A stretch of 64,000 bases of DNA from Streptomyces sp. CNQ-509 (GTDB lineage Bacteria > Actinomycetota > Actinomycetes > Streptomycetales > Streptomycetaceae): assembly GCF_001011035.1 (NCBI RefSeq), contig NZ_CP011492.1, positions 3,109,501 through 3,173,500 of the forward strand. The letters run 5' to 3'. The position numbers and the translations under genes are program-made. Positions 1 to 7,744 of this stretch are shown in pieces; the first letter of the stretch is position 1, and each line of letters opens with the position of its first letter. A model generated the notes under the pieces. That model searched no databases. It worked only from the letters and a program-made list of their open reading frames with translations, and had not been told where the DNA came from.

Positions 1-7
1 GCCCGCA

Positions 8-1030
8 GTGGTGCAGGAGGCGGTCCCGGTGCCCGTGTTCCGGCATCCGGAGCGGCATCCCGTCGCCGTCTTCGTACGGCACGGGATGCTGCCCATCGAG
101 CTGGGGATCGTGCACCGGCTCTTCGGGCGGGCCTGGAGTGCGGCGGGGGATCCGCTGTACGAGGTCGTGACCTGCACGGTCGCGCCGGGTGAGGTGCGTA
201 CGGACGCGGACGTGACGATCAACGTGCGGTACGGTCCTGAGGCGCTGGCCCAGGCCCGTACCGTGATCGTGCCCGCGTCGCACGAGGCAGACGAGGCGTA
301 TACGCGCGGACGGCTGCCCGCGGAGCTGGCGGGCGCGCTGGCGTACGTGCGGCCGGAGACGCGGCTGGCATCGATCTGCACCGGGGCGTTCGTCCTCGCC
401 TCCGCCGGGCTGCTCGACGGGCGGCCGGCGACGACGCACTGGGCGTCGGGGGACCGGTTCCGGGCTCTGTTCCCGAAGGTGCGCTTCGACCCCGACGTAC
501 TGTACGTGGACGACGGCGACGTGCTGACGTCCGCGGGCGTGGCCTCCGGGGTCGACCTGTGCCTGCACATGATCCGGCGCGACCACGGCTCCGCCGTGGC
601 CAACGAAGTGGCGCGGCGCACGGTCGTACCGCCGCACCGGGACGGCGGCCAGGCGCAGTTCGTGCGGCGGCCCGTGCCGGAGCCGGCGGCGTCGACGACG
701 GCGAAGGCGCGGGCGTGGGCGCTGGCGCGGCTGCACGAGCCGCTGGCGCTACGGGAGTTGGCGGCGTGCGAGTCGATGTCGGTGCGGACGTTCACGCGGC
801 GCTTCCGGGACGAGGTGGGGATGAGCCCGGGGCAGTGGCTGACGGTGCAGCGGGTGGAGCGGGCACGGCAGTTGCTGGAGGACACGGACCTGCCGGTGGA
901 CCGGATCGCGACGGACGCGGGCTTCGGCACGGCGGCGTCGCTGCGGCAGCACATGCAGGCGGCGCTGGGCGTCTCACCGAGCGCGTACCGCCGCACCTTC
1001 CGCGCGGAGTCCGAGGGCGCCGTCGCCTGA
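8..1030 (+). CDS. GlxA-family transcriptional regulator (DJ-1/PfpI + AraC HTH)
   Basis: Cytoplasmic DNA-binding regulator. The N-terminal two thirds is a DJ-1/PfpI-like domain with the nucleophile-elbow segment SICTGAFVLASAGLL. The C-terminal 100 residues carry the paired AraC helix-turn-helix (MSVRTFTRRFRDEVGMSPGQW, then a second HTH ending in GVSPSAYRRTFR). Length of 340 residues is normal for the family. The GTG start lies 8 bases into the window and the frame is open upstream, so the true start may lie outside; GTG at 8 and GTG at 11 are both possible. It converges on the oxidoreductase gene. Effector and targets are unknown. The family call is firm, the function is not. Confidence 0.88.
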   Translation: MVQEAVPVPVFRHPERHPVAVFVRHGMLPIELGIVHRLFGRAWSAAGDPLYEVVTCTVAPGEVRTDADVTINVRYGPEALAQARTVIVPASHEADEAYTRGRLPAELAGALAYVRPETRLASICTGAFVLASAGLLDGRPATTHWASGDRFRALFPKVRFDPDVLYVDDGDVLTSAGVASGVDLCLHMIRRDHGSAVANEVARRTVVPPHRDGGQAQFVRRPVPEPAASTTAKARAWALARLHEPLALRELAACESMSVRTFTRRFRDEVGMSPGQWLTVQRVERARQLLEDTDLPVDRIATDAGFGTAASLRQHMQAALGVSPSAYRRTFRAESEGAVA

Positions 1031-1139
1031 GTCGGGGCGATCGCCTAGCGCCGGTCGGCCGGCTGCGTCTGAAGAGCGAGTGGAGCCCGGGGCAGGCCGC
1101 CCGGCGGGGACCGGGGGCGCCTGCGGCGGCGTCGCGGGA

Positions 1140-1162
1140 TTGTCAGAGGGGCCGCCTACCCT
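1140..1162 (+). promoter_or_regulatory. Promoter-like element resembling the RecA-NDp/PafBC motif
   Basis: TTGTCAGAGG, seven bases, then TACCCT. It overlaps the stop codon of the leftward oxidoreductase gene and points into that gene. A second copy lies at 43588-43610. Similarity to the LexA-independent DNA-damage promoter of actinobacteria is an inference from memory of that motif. Confidence 0.35.
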
Positions 1163-1980
1163 GGGGTGGGGAGGATGCGGGGGGATGCGGGGGGATGGGG
1201 CGGGGTGTCGGGCGGCTGGTTGCGGTGGATGGTCAAGCCCGTTTCGCCCGCCGCCAGTTCCGGCCTCAGCGTCAGCTCCTCGTCGTAGTCCCCGCCCCGC
1301 TCCGGGCGGTACGGCAGCGGCGCGGTCGTCCACAGATCCCGCAGCCGTTCCGCGAGACCCGACGCCACCCGCGGGTACTCCTCCCGCGTCAGCCGGTCCG
1401 CGCCGTAGACGACGAACGGCGGCAGCGGCGCCATCCCCGTGTAGAAGAACGTGCCGTGGTGCAGCGGCCACAGCACCTCGTCGACGTGCCCGTGGATGCC
1501 CCGCGGGCCGAAGCTCGCCTCGCGCGCGCCGACCGACGTGACCACCAGCGCGCGCCTGCCCGCCAGCCCTCCGTCCCCGTACCGCCGCGTCCTGCCCGCC
1601 GCGTCCTTCACCTTCGACGCCAGCCCCTGCACCAGCACCCGGTCGAACCACCCCTTGAGGATCGCCGGCGGCCCGAACCACCACAGCGGGAAGTGCACGA
1701 CCAGCGCGTCCGCCCACGCCAGCTTCTCGTGCTCGGCAGCGATGTCGGGACTCACCCTCCCCGCGCGCCAGGCGTCCTCCTGGGCGTCGCCGACCAGGAG
1801 ACGGTCCGCGTCGCCGCCCGCGTAGTCGCCGGCGTCGAGGACGGCCTTGAAGCCCATGGCGTACAGATCGCTCTGCCGGACCTCGTGCCCTGCGGCGCGC
1901 AGCGCGCGGATGCCGTCGTCGCGGAGTGCGGCGTTGAGGGAGCGGTGTTCCGGGTGGGCGAAGAGCCAGAGGACGTTCAT
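1156..1980 (-). CDS. NAD(P)H oxidoreductase, flavodoxin-like fold (NQO/YwrO type)
   Basis: Predicted soluble FMN/FAD quinone or nitro reductase. The N-terminus MNVLWLFAHPEHRSLNAALR is the classic phosphate-binding start of the NQO/MdaB family. Further motifs are the LVVHFPLWWFGPPAILKGWF segment and the VTSVGA loop. ATG at 1980 is chosen because the flavodoxin beta-strand begins there; the open frame upstream to 2118 has no family similarity. The last 20 residues are Pro/His-rich low complexity encoded by short G-run repeats. The gene is monocistronic and convergent with the GlxA-like gene. Substrate cannot be told from sequence. Confidence 0.85.
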   Translation of the reverse strand: MNVLWLFAHPEHRSLNAALRDDGIRALRAAGHEVRQSDLYAMGFKAVLDAGDYAGGDADRLLVGDAQEDAWRAGRVSPDIAAEHEKLAWADALVVHFPLWWFGPPAILKGWFDRVLVQGLASKVKDAAGRTRRYGDGGLAGRRALVVTSVGAREASFGPRGIHGHVDEVLWPLHHGTFFYTGMAPLPPFVVYGADRLTREEYPRVASGLAERLRDLWTTAPLPYRPERGGDYDEELTLRPELAAGETGLTIHRNQPPDTPPHPPASPRILPTPG

Positions 1981-2278
1981 GCTTCGAGCTTCGCGCCGCC
2001 ACGGGCCGGGGACGAGAGCCGTATCGCCATCATTCGCAAGGATCGCGCCACAGGCTCGGGAGAGGGTCGAGTGGCGGCGCGCCCGTGCAACCCCGAGCCC
2101 TGCACGGCGAACCGCCACCCGGCATCGGCGGATGGGGACTTGCGCCGGATGCGCGACCCGCCTTCGCCAAGGGCGTCCGACCGGCCGGCAACCCTCGGCG
2201 TCCCCTCACGACGAATCGCTGCCCACAAGGGTGATCAGGCCCGTACGACTCGTCAACACCTGTTCCGCACCGGAGGTG

Positions 2279-2779
2279 TCACGTGCTGTTCGTGCCGGCG
2301 CGTGCGTGTTCGTGTGCGCCCGCGAAGAGCGCGCCGTCCGCGCCGTCTGCGCGCTCCCCCGGCGGCGGGGCGAAGGCGCAGGCGCGGTCGATCTCGCACC
2401 AAATGACCTTGCCGAATCCTTCCGCCTGCCAGCCCCAGCGGTCGGCGATGGCGTCGACCAGCTCCAGCCCCCGGCCGTGCGTCTCGTACTCGTACGCGCG
2501 CCGCTGCCGCGGCGGGGCGGCGCAGGTGTCGACGACCTCCACCCGGTACGGGCCGCAGTCCGCAGCCGACGCGGGGAGGGCGAGGCGGAGCTCGGCGGGG
2601 CGGTCGGTGTGCACGACGGCGTTGGTGACCAGCTCGGAGACGAGCATCACCAGCGACTCGGCGTACGGCTCGTCGGCCGTCACCCCGGTCCACGCCAGCC
2701 GCGCCCGCGTCCACCGCCTGGCCCGGCCGACCTCGACGGGGTCGGGCCACACCTTGAGCTGTACCTGCAGGGTCTGCAC
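2279..2779 (-). CDS. ATP-binding protein, anti-sigma-factor-type HATPase
   Basis: A 166-residue GHKL ATPase domain of the SpoIIAB/RsbW-like class that is abundant in Streptomyces. It has an N-box VSELVTNAVVHT (about 48-59), a G1-like VEVVDTC and a G2 segment THGRGLELVDAIADRWGW. No other domain is present. Such proteins bind sigma factors or STAS antagonists and may phosphorylate the latter. GTG at 2779 is used; an in-frame stop lies close upstream. The tail after residue 140 is low complexity. Two BldD-like inverted repeats lie 20-70 bp upstream, which suggests developmental control. The partner is unknown, though a STAS gene lies about 1 kb away. Confidence 0.85.
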   Translation of the reverse strand: MQTLQVQLKVWPDPVEVGRARRWTRARLAWTGVTADEPYAESLVMLVSELVTNAVVHTDRPAELRLALPASAADCGPYRVEVVDTCAAPPRQRRAYEYETHGRGLELVDAIADRWGWQAEGFGKVIWCEIDRACAFAPPPGERADGADGALFAGAHEHARAGTNST

Positions 2780-2798
2780 CGCTCACACCATCCTCGGG

Positions 2799-2813
2799 AT
2801 CACGCTGCGTGAT
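2799..2813. promoter_or_regulatory. BldD-like box (perfect match to consensus)
   Basis: The core TCACGCTGCGTGA sits inside a perfect 7-3-7 inverted repeat at 2798-2814. It fits every fixed position of the published BldD consensus NTNACNC(A/T)GNGTNAN. It lies 20-34 bp upstream of the GTG start of the ATPase gene. Binding by the c-di-GMP-dependent repressor BldD is inferred. Confidence 0.6.
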
Positions 2814-2834
2814 CTCTCTGCCGTCCAGGATGAT

Positions 2835-2847
2835 TGACGTAGCGTCA
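2835..2847. promoter_or_regulatory. Second BldD-like half-palindromic box (one mismatch)
   Basis: TGACGTAGCGTCA, a 5-3-5 inverted repeat. It matches the BldD core at all but one fixed position (T instead of C at position 6). It is 36 bp from the first box on the same promoter, consistent with cooperative binding. Confidence 0.45.
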
Positions 2848-3280
2848 CAGCGACAAGCGCTTCGGGCATATCCCAGCGCGAAAGAGTGCGCGTGCGGCAT
2901 ACTGTGCGACGCTCGCGGCCGACGGTCGAACGCCGGTCCGGCGTCGACCACTCATGCTGCTGTGACCTTGCACGAGTCCGGCAATTCCGCACCGCCCCGG
3001 CCACCGATTCGCGGGCCGCGGGTCCGTGTCGCCGCATGACAACTCGCACCCGATGAAGGGTAGTGGAGTCGGGGCCGACTTCGTTGCGTAACGACAGAGT
3101 TCCCCCATGCGTGTTGGCGCTCTGCCCAGTTTCGGCACTCTCCGTAGTCGAATCGCCGGGTCTTCCCCTTGCGCCGACGTTCGCCCTCCGGCCGTTCCGC
3201 CCGCTCAGCGACGAGCTGTACGGGCCGGGGAAGGCGGACAGGAACGACAGCGAGCACGACAGCGCAGACAGGGAAGCACG

Positions 3281-3425
3281 ATGACCCGGCCCACGGCCGA
3301 GCGGCCCGCGGGGGCGCGCGGCAGGCCACGACGTACGACCGCGCGATGTTCCGCATCATGAACGACCCCGCCGCGCGCCCGGTGTTCGCCACCGCGGGGC
3401 GGCGCCGCGCCACCGCGGGGGGCGC
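3281..3425 (+). pseudogene. Displaced 5' part of the following membrane-protein gene (apparent frameshifts)
   Basis: ATG 3281 has a good SD (AGGGAAG) and begins MTRPTAERPAG. Sensible coding then jumps to a second frame (QATTYDRAMFRIMNDPAARPV), and jumps again at a run of six G (3417-3422) into the frame of the downstream membrane segment. Both jumps are -1 and both fall in or beside G-runs (3310-3314 and 3417-3422). Two missing bases would restore one continuous protein from 3281 to 3830. This could be homopolymer sequencing error or a decayed gene. Confidence 0.5.
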
Positions 3426-3830
3426 GTGGCGCTCACAGGGGCGACCCTGGCGTGCCTCACCCTGCTGTACCGCCTCGACGACGCCTGGCTCATCGCGCCG
3501 TTGGCGGCCCTGCTGCCGCTGTGGATGATCGCCCCCGGTGTGCTGAACGGCGGCACGCGCGGCCTGCTGGAGCTGCGCACGCGGATGCTGGACGAGCGGC
3601 AGCTCGCCGACCGCGACCGCGCGGGGACCGTGGCGCACCGGGCGGCGACGGTGCTGCTGGCCGTGGCGGCGGGGATGTTCGTGCTCGCCGAGGCGGTGGG
3701 CGCGGACGGCCTGCCGGAGGTGCCGGCGGTATGGGTGCTGGTGTACGCGGTGGTGGTGGTGGTGTGGCTGATGCCGCTGTGGGTCGCGGGGCTCCAGGCG
3801 CGCGGCGAGCCCGCGGAGGATGCCGGGTAG
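3426..3830 (+). CDS. Small integral membrane protein (C-terminal part of a frameshifted gene)
   Basis: 134 residues with about four hydrophobic segments (ALTGATLACLTLLYRL, WLIAPLAALLPLWMIAPGV, ATVLLAVAAGMFVLAEAV, VWVLVYAVVVVVWLMPLWVAG) and a basic loop RGLLELRTRMLDERQLADRDR. The annotatable start is GTG 3426, but it has no SD. The natural N-terminus is probably encoded upstream from ATG 3281 in two other frames (see that entry). No enzymatic motif is visible. Function unknown; it resembles uncharacterised Streptomyces membrane proteins next to sigma/STAS genes. Confidence 0.65.
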   Translation: MALTGATLACLTLLYRLDDAWLIAPLAALLPLWMIAPGVLNGGTRGLLELRTRMLDERQLADRDRAGTVAHRAATVLLAVAAGMFVLAEAVGADGLPEVPAVWVLVYAVVVVVWLMPLWVAGLQARGEPAEDAG

Positions 3831-3838
3831 GACCACCT

Positions 3839-3863
3839 CCCCCGTCGGCTACGCCGACAGGGG
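3839..3863. terminator. Bidirectional hairpin between convergent genes
   Basis: CCCC-C-GTCGGC, loop TAC, GCCGAC-A-GGGG. The hairpin includes the stop codon of the leftward STAS gene and lies just past the stop of the rightward membrane-protein gene. No U-tract, as is usual in Streptomyces. Confidence 0.5.
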
Positions 3864-4262
3864 TTCCGCCGTGCCGCTCGTCGCGTCGTCCACGTCCGCG
3901 TAGACCGCGAACAGCCGCCGTACGCCCAGCGCCGCCAGCACCCGGTTCACATGCGCCCCGCCGGACACCGCGGTCCCCGAGACGCCCCCGGACGCGCCCA
4001 CCCCGCCGTCCGCCGGCAGGATCAGGCGGAACTCGCCGCCGCAGGAACTCAGCAAGCGGCGCGCGGCGATGAGCACGCCGACGCCACTGGAGTCGCAGAA
4101 GCGGACCGCGGAGAGGTCGAGGACGAGACGGCGGCGGCCCTCGGCGACGGCGTCGTGCACGCGCTGCCGCACCCGGGGCGAGGTGACCAGGTCCAGCTCA
4201 CCGCAGACCCACAGGACGTACCAGTCGCCTCGGTTGTCGGTGGTCACCTGCAGCAAAGACAC
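3849..4262 (-). CDS. STAS-domain anti-sigma factor antagonist
   Basis: 137 residues with a single SpoIIAA/RsbV-like STAS domain: strand VLWVCGELDLVTSPRVRQRV, then LVLDLSAVRFCDSSGVGVLI. The DSSGVG serine is the expected phosphorylation site. GTG 4262 has an SD (GGAAGGA) about 10 bases upstream. A Gly/Ser-rich insert at about 88-105 interrupts the C-terminal half of the domain. It is divergent from the sigma-factor gene at 4575, so both may share the 312 bp promoter region. It probably acts in a partner-switching cascade, perhaps with the HATPase at 2279; that pairing is inference. Confidence 0.85.
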   Translation of the reverse strand: MSLLQVTTDNRGDWYVLWVCGELDLVTSPRVRQRVHDAVAEGRRRLVLDLSAVRFCDSSGVGVLIAARRLLSSCGGEFRLILPADGGVGASGGVSGTAVSGGAHVNRVLAALGVRRLFAVYADVDDATSGTAEPLSA

Positions 4263-4574
4263 CCGGTCGCTGTCCTTCCGTCGCCTGTCAGCTTGTCGTG
4301 CCCGCTCGCCTGCCCGATTCGTTCATCCGCAATCTGCTGTGTTGCACGTGTCACCTGCTGTGCCCGCAGCACACAAGATGAAACACCGACCCTATGCGTA
4401 ATCGCCCCACACGTCCCCCGCATTCCGGTCAGCACCGGATAACCGTTGGCAATTCGTTGCCTTCTGTTGCGCGCCATCCGGGACAGATAACGCGCCTGGG
4501 GCGTGCGCCCCCACTCTCCGGCGCTACATTCGTTGACACCGGTAACCAGGGGGCGGGCGACGGATGGGGAGCGC
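4263..4574. promoter_or_regulatory. Divergent promoter region, STAS and sigma-factor genes
   Basis: 312 bp without a gene. It contains two small inverted repeats close together, CCGGT-CAGC-ACCGG (4425-4438) and GGCAA-TTCG-TTGCC (4448-4461). It also has a degenerate repeat of CACCGG(A)TAACC, near 4434 and near 4538. They may serve the sigma-factor promoter; no consensus -35/-10 pair was convincing. Confidence 0.4.
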
Positions 4575-5150
4575 ATGGTGCAGGGCACCGGACCGCACGG
4601 CACCGGACAGGGCGCCGTACCGCCGCGCTGGAACCGCAAGATGCAGCAGCGGCTCGCGCGCGGCGAGGCCGCGGCGCTGAGCGAGCTGTACGACCGCTTC
4701 GCGCCCCTCGTCTACGGCCTCGCGCAGCGCGTGCTGGAGAACGAGGAGGAGGCGAACGGCGTGCTGGCCGAGGTGTTCTCGTACGTCTGGCAGCACCCGG
4801 ACGCGTACGACCCGAAGCGCGGCCAACTGCGCTCCTTCCTGGCGGGTCTTGCACACAAGCACGCCGTACGGCGGCTGCGCTGGGCGGTGATCCAGGCGGG
4901 TGCGGCCGGGGAGATCGAGGACAGCGAGGAGCGCATCCGCGCCGTCTCCGCCGCCGCCCGCGCCGACTACATCGTCACGTCCATGCCGGAACCGCAGCGC
5001 GCCGCGCTGGAGTTGGCGTACTTCAAGCGCCGCGACTACCGCCAGACTGCCGAGGAACTCGGCGTCTCGCCCGACGAGGCCCGCCGCCGGCTGCGCCTCG
5101 GGCTGCAGATGCTCGCCACCGCGCACACCGAGGCCGGGCGGCCTTCATGA
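4575..5150 (+). CDS. ECF-type RNA polymerase sigma factor
   Basis: Promoter-recognition subunit, about 191 residues from ATG 4575. Region 2 is seen as ALSELYDRFAPLVYGLAQRVL plus VFSYVWQHPDAYDPKRGQLR. Region 4 is seen as MPEPQRAALELAYFKRRDYR followed by the HTH QTAEELGVSPDEARRRLRLG. ATG 4575 is preferred over an in-frame start at 4503 because GGGGA lies just before it and similarity begins soon after. The stop overlaps the next gene's start (ATGA), so sigma factor and the zinc-finger partner are translationally coupled, the usual arrangement of sigma and anti-sigma. Target promoters are unknown. Confidence 0.87.
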   Translation: MVQGTGPHGTGQGAVPPRWNRKMQQRLARGEAAALSELYDRFAPLVYGLAQRVLENEEEANGVLAEVFSYVWQHPDAYDPKRGQLRSFLAGLAHKHAVRRLRWAVIQAGAAGEIEDSEERIRAVSAAARADYIVTSMPEPQRAALELAYFKRRDYRQTAEELGVSPDEARRRLRLGLQMLATAHTEAGRPS

Positions 5151-6328
5151 TCACGGGCCCCTACGACCACGGCCGGCTGAAGTCCCTGCTCGGCGCGTGG
5201 GCGCTGGCGGCCTGCGCACCCGAGGAGACCGCCGCCGTCGAGGCGCACTTGACCGACTGCGCGCCCTGCGCGGACGAAGCGCTCCGGCTGCGGGATGCCG
5301 TACGCCTCCTGCACCCGCACGACAACCTCGACATGGATCCCGCGCTGCGCAGCCGGGTGCTGGAGCTGTGCCTGACGCGGCGGATGCCGGGGATCCCGAT
5401 GCCGGGCTGGTCCGTCCCGTACGACGCCGAGGCGGCCCGGCTCGACGCGCTGCTGGCGGACATGAACGAAGCGGACTGGGGCGCTCCGGTCCAGCTCGCC
5501 TGGTACGACGACGACCGCCCCGCGGTCCGCGAGACGTCGGTGGCCGGTGTCATCGGCCATCTCCTGGCCGTGGACGGGCTGCTGGCGCTTGCGCTCGGCC
5601 TCCCCGATCCGCTCGCCGCGGACGCGCCCGCCGCCGGTACCCACCCGCGCACGGTCGCCTCCCCCGCCGAGCGCACCGAGGCGCTGTGGCGGGTGGCCGG
5701 CTCGTCGTACGCGGAACAGCAGTCGCTCGCCCGGGAGTTCCGGCGCAAGCACGCGAGCAAGATGCGCAGCGAGTGGCGGGACCAGACATACACACTGATA
5801 CGGACCGCGGGATTCGCCGGCAGCGGCGTCGCCGACGTGCAGGTCCCGTACGGCGGCGGGGCGGCGCTGCCGCTGCGCGACGCCTTCCTGGACCGGGCCT
5901 TCGAGTGCTGGATGCACGCCTGGGACATCGCGGAGGCCGTGGACTACCCGTACGTGCCGCCGACGCCCGAGCACATGCACCCCATGATCGACCTGGCGGC
6001 GCGGCTGCTGCCGCAGACGCTGGCCGACCGGCGCCGCTCGGGGCGCGCGGCGCCGCCGCGGACGCTGGTGGCCGCGGGGACGCCGGGGCGCACGCTGCAC
6101 CTGGAGATCGAGGGCAAGGGCGGCGGGAACTGGTACCTCCCGCTGGACTCGCCGGCGGCGGTCGCGGGTCCTGAGCGGGCGGTGGCCCATGTGGCGCTGG
6201 AGGGCCTGGAGTTCTGCCGGCTGGCGGCGGGGCACGTGTCGCCCGCGGAGGCGGCGGTGGGGAGCGACGGGGAGCGCGAGGCGGTGGAGGACTTCCTGTA
6301 CGCGACGGCATCGCTGTCGCGGCTGTAG
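5147..6328 (+). CDS. zf-HC2 anti-sigma domain fused to MDMPI-type domain
   Basis: 393 residues. The N-terminal 80 carry the zinc anti-sigma motif H-x3-C-x2-C (AHLTDCAPC), typical of anti-sigma factors. The rest resembles mycothiol-dependent maleylpyruvate isomerase/DinB-like proteins: a four-helix part (LDALLADMNEADWGAPVQL, then VIGHLLAVDGLLALALGLP), CWMHAWDIAEAV, and a C-terminal SCP2-like part after about 290. No transmembrane helix is visible, so it is probably cytosolic. ATG overlaps the sigma stop by ATGA. The likely role is to hold the upstream sigma factor. A thiol or mycothiol sensor function for the second domain is inference. It converges on purU with no obvious terminator. Confidence 0.8.
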   Translation: MITGPYDHGRLKSLLGAWALAACAPEETAAVEAHLTDCAPCADEALRLRDAVRLLHPHDNLDMDPALRSRVLELCLTRRMPGIPMPGWSVPYDAEAARLDALLADMNEADWGAPVQLAWYDDDRPAVRETSVAGVIGHLLAVDGLLALALGLPDPLAADAPAAGTHPRTVASPAERTEALWRVAGSSYAEQQSLAREFRRKHASKMRSEWRDQTYTLIRTAGFAGSGVADVQVPYGGGAALPLRDAFLDRAFECWMHAWDIAEAVDYPYVPPTPEHMHPMIDLAARLLPQTLADRRRSGRAAPPRTLVAAGTPGRTLHLEIEGKGGGNWYLPLDSPAAVAGPERAVAHVALEGLEFCRLAAGHVSPAEAAVGSDGEREAVEDFLYATASLSRL

Positions 6329-6347
6329 CTGTCGCGGCAGGAGGGGA

Positions 6348-7196
6348 CTACGCGAAGACCACCGTGCGCGTGCCGTTCAGCAGCACCCTGTGCTCGCTGT
6401 GCCACTTCACCGCCCGCGCCAGGGCCTGGCACTCCACGTCCCGGCCGACCGCCACCAACTGCTCCGGCGTCACCTCGTGCCCGACCCGCTCGACCTCCTG
6501 CTCGATGATCGGGCCCTCGTCCAGGTCCGCCGTCACGTAGTGCGCGGTGGCGCCGATCAGCTTCACCCCGCGCGCGTGCGCCTGGTGGTACGGCTTCGCG
6601 CCCTTGAAGCTCGGCAGGAAGGAGTGGTGGATGTTGATGATCCGCCCCTCCAACTGCTTGCACAGGTCGTCGGAGATCACCTGCATGTAGCGCGCGAGCA
6701 CCACCAGCTCGACGTCCTCGGCCCGGACCAGCTCCAGCAGCTTCTGCTCCGCCTCCGCCTTGGTGTCCTTGGTGACCGGCACGTGGTGGAAGGGGATGCC
6801 GTAGGAGCCGACCAGCTCCCCGAAGTCGGTGTGGTTGGAGACCACGGCCGCGATCTCCACCGGCAGCGCGCCGATGCGGGCGCGGAACAGCAGGTCGTTC
6901 AGGCAGTGCCCGAACTTGCTGACCATGAGCAGCACCCGCATCTTCGCGCCCTGCTCGTGGATCTGCCAGTCCATCGCCCACGACTCCGCCACTGCCGCGA
7001 AGCTGGCCCGCAGCTTGTCGACGTTCGCCTGCGGCTCGGCGGAGAAGTGCACCCGCATGAAGAACAGGCCGGTGGTGGGGTCGCCGTACTGCTGGCTGTC
7101 CTCGATGTTGCAGTCCGTCATGAAGAGATAACTGGAGACTGCATGCACGATGCCCTTTTTGTCCGGGCAGGACAGCGTCAGTACGTACTCGCTCAT
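6348..7196 (-). CDS. purU: Formyltetrahydrofolate deformylase PurU
   Basis: Hydrolyses 10-formyl-THF to formate and THF, balancing one-carbon pools. 282 residues. The N-terminal ACT domain begins MSEYVLTLSCPDKKGIVHAV. The C-terminal formyltransferase-fold domain has the signature NIHHSFLPSFKGAKPY with its catalytic His, and the aspartate in TADLDEGPIIEQ. ATG at 7196 is chosen over 7214 because the ACT strand starts there. The gene lies 21 bp downstream of the SCO4402-like gene, so the two are probably cotranscribed. Full length, no anomaly. Confidence 0.95.
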   Translation of the reverse strand: MSEYVLTLSCPDKKGIVHAVSSYLFMTDCNIEDSQQYGDPTTGLFFMRVHFSAEPQANVDKLRASFAAVAESWAMDWQIHEQGAKMRVLLMVSKFGHCLNDLLFRARIGALPVEIAAVVSNHTDFGELVGSYGIPFHHVPVTKDTKAEAEQKLLELVRAEDVELVVLARYMQVISDDLCKQLEGRIINIHHSFLPSFKGAKPYHQAHARGVKLIGATAHYVTADLDEGPIIEQEVERVGHEVTPEQLVAVGRDVECQALARAVKWHSEHRVLLNGTRTVVFA

Positions 7197-7217
7197 GGGC
7201 CTACGATCCCACACCCG

Positions 7218-7664
7218 TCAGGCGGCGCCCGTCATGATCGCCAGCACTTCGAGGGAGCGCGGCGGGGCGTCCGGGTCGTCACCGTCGTTCTCCGCGAGCC
7301 GCACGTGCGCCTCGCGCGCCGCGCGCACGGCCTCGGGCCACGCGTGGTTCTCCATGTACGCGGAGACCGGCGAGTCCGCGCCGACCTGGTGCATGATGCG
7401 CAGCACGCGGAGTACGGCGACGTCGACGAGCGCGGCCTCGCGGGAGTCGCGGAAGATCGTCCCGACGTACTTCTCCGCCGACCAGTTGTCCAGCCAGGTG
7501 TCCTCGACGAGGCGGTAGACGGCGTCGGTGACGTCCCCGTACCCCGCCGTCCCCGCCGCCCAGTACTCCCGCTGGAAATCCGGGTCGGAGAGCATGTGCA
7601 GCGCGGAGCGCACATTGGCGCGCCAGCGCCACCACGGCATGTCGTTGATGGGCATGGGCACCAT
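7218..7664 (-). CDS. Conserved actinobacterial hypothetical protein (SCO4402-like)
   Basis: About 148 residues, beginning MVPMPINDMPWWRWRANVRSA (an alternative ATG lies at 7655). It is mainly helical and aromatic-rich, with the conserved-looking blocks WLDNWSAEKYVGTIFRDSRE and AVLRVLRIMHQVG. No membrane segment, signal peptide or catalytic motif. From memory this matches the SCO4402 family that sits beside purU in Streptomyces. Position 21 bp upstream of purU suggests a shared operon. Function unknown. Confidence 0.8.
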   Translation of the reverse strand: MVPMPINDMPWWRWRANVRSALHMLSDPDFQREYWAAGTAGYGDVTDAVYRLVEDTWLDNWSAEKYVGTIFRDSREAALVDVAVLRVLRIMHQVGADSPVSAYMENHAWPEAVRAAREAHVRLAENDGDDPDAPPRSLEVLAIMTGAA

Positions 7665-7744
7665 GGTGGAGTAACGGCGGTCGCGGCGTGAAGCCCTTTC
7701 ACCTACGGGACCGCCGGCGTCCTTCCCGGTGCCGTTCGCAGGGC

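Larger units (their letters stand above)
2780..3280. other. Intergenic region, about 500 bp, with regulatory inverted repeats
   Basis: No convincing gene. It is less GC-rich than the flanks. The left end holds the two BldD-like boxes of the leftward ATPase gene. The right end holds a purine-rich SD (AGGGAAG) just before ATG 3281 of the frameshifted membrane-protein gene. Short open frames here lack the codon bias of real genes. Confidence 0.6.

Noticed and set aside
2845..3138. Possible small leftward genes in the gap upstream of the ATPase gene
   Set aside because: Codon third positions are not GC-biased as in neighbours, no SD, and the sequence contains regulatory inverted repeats.
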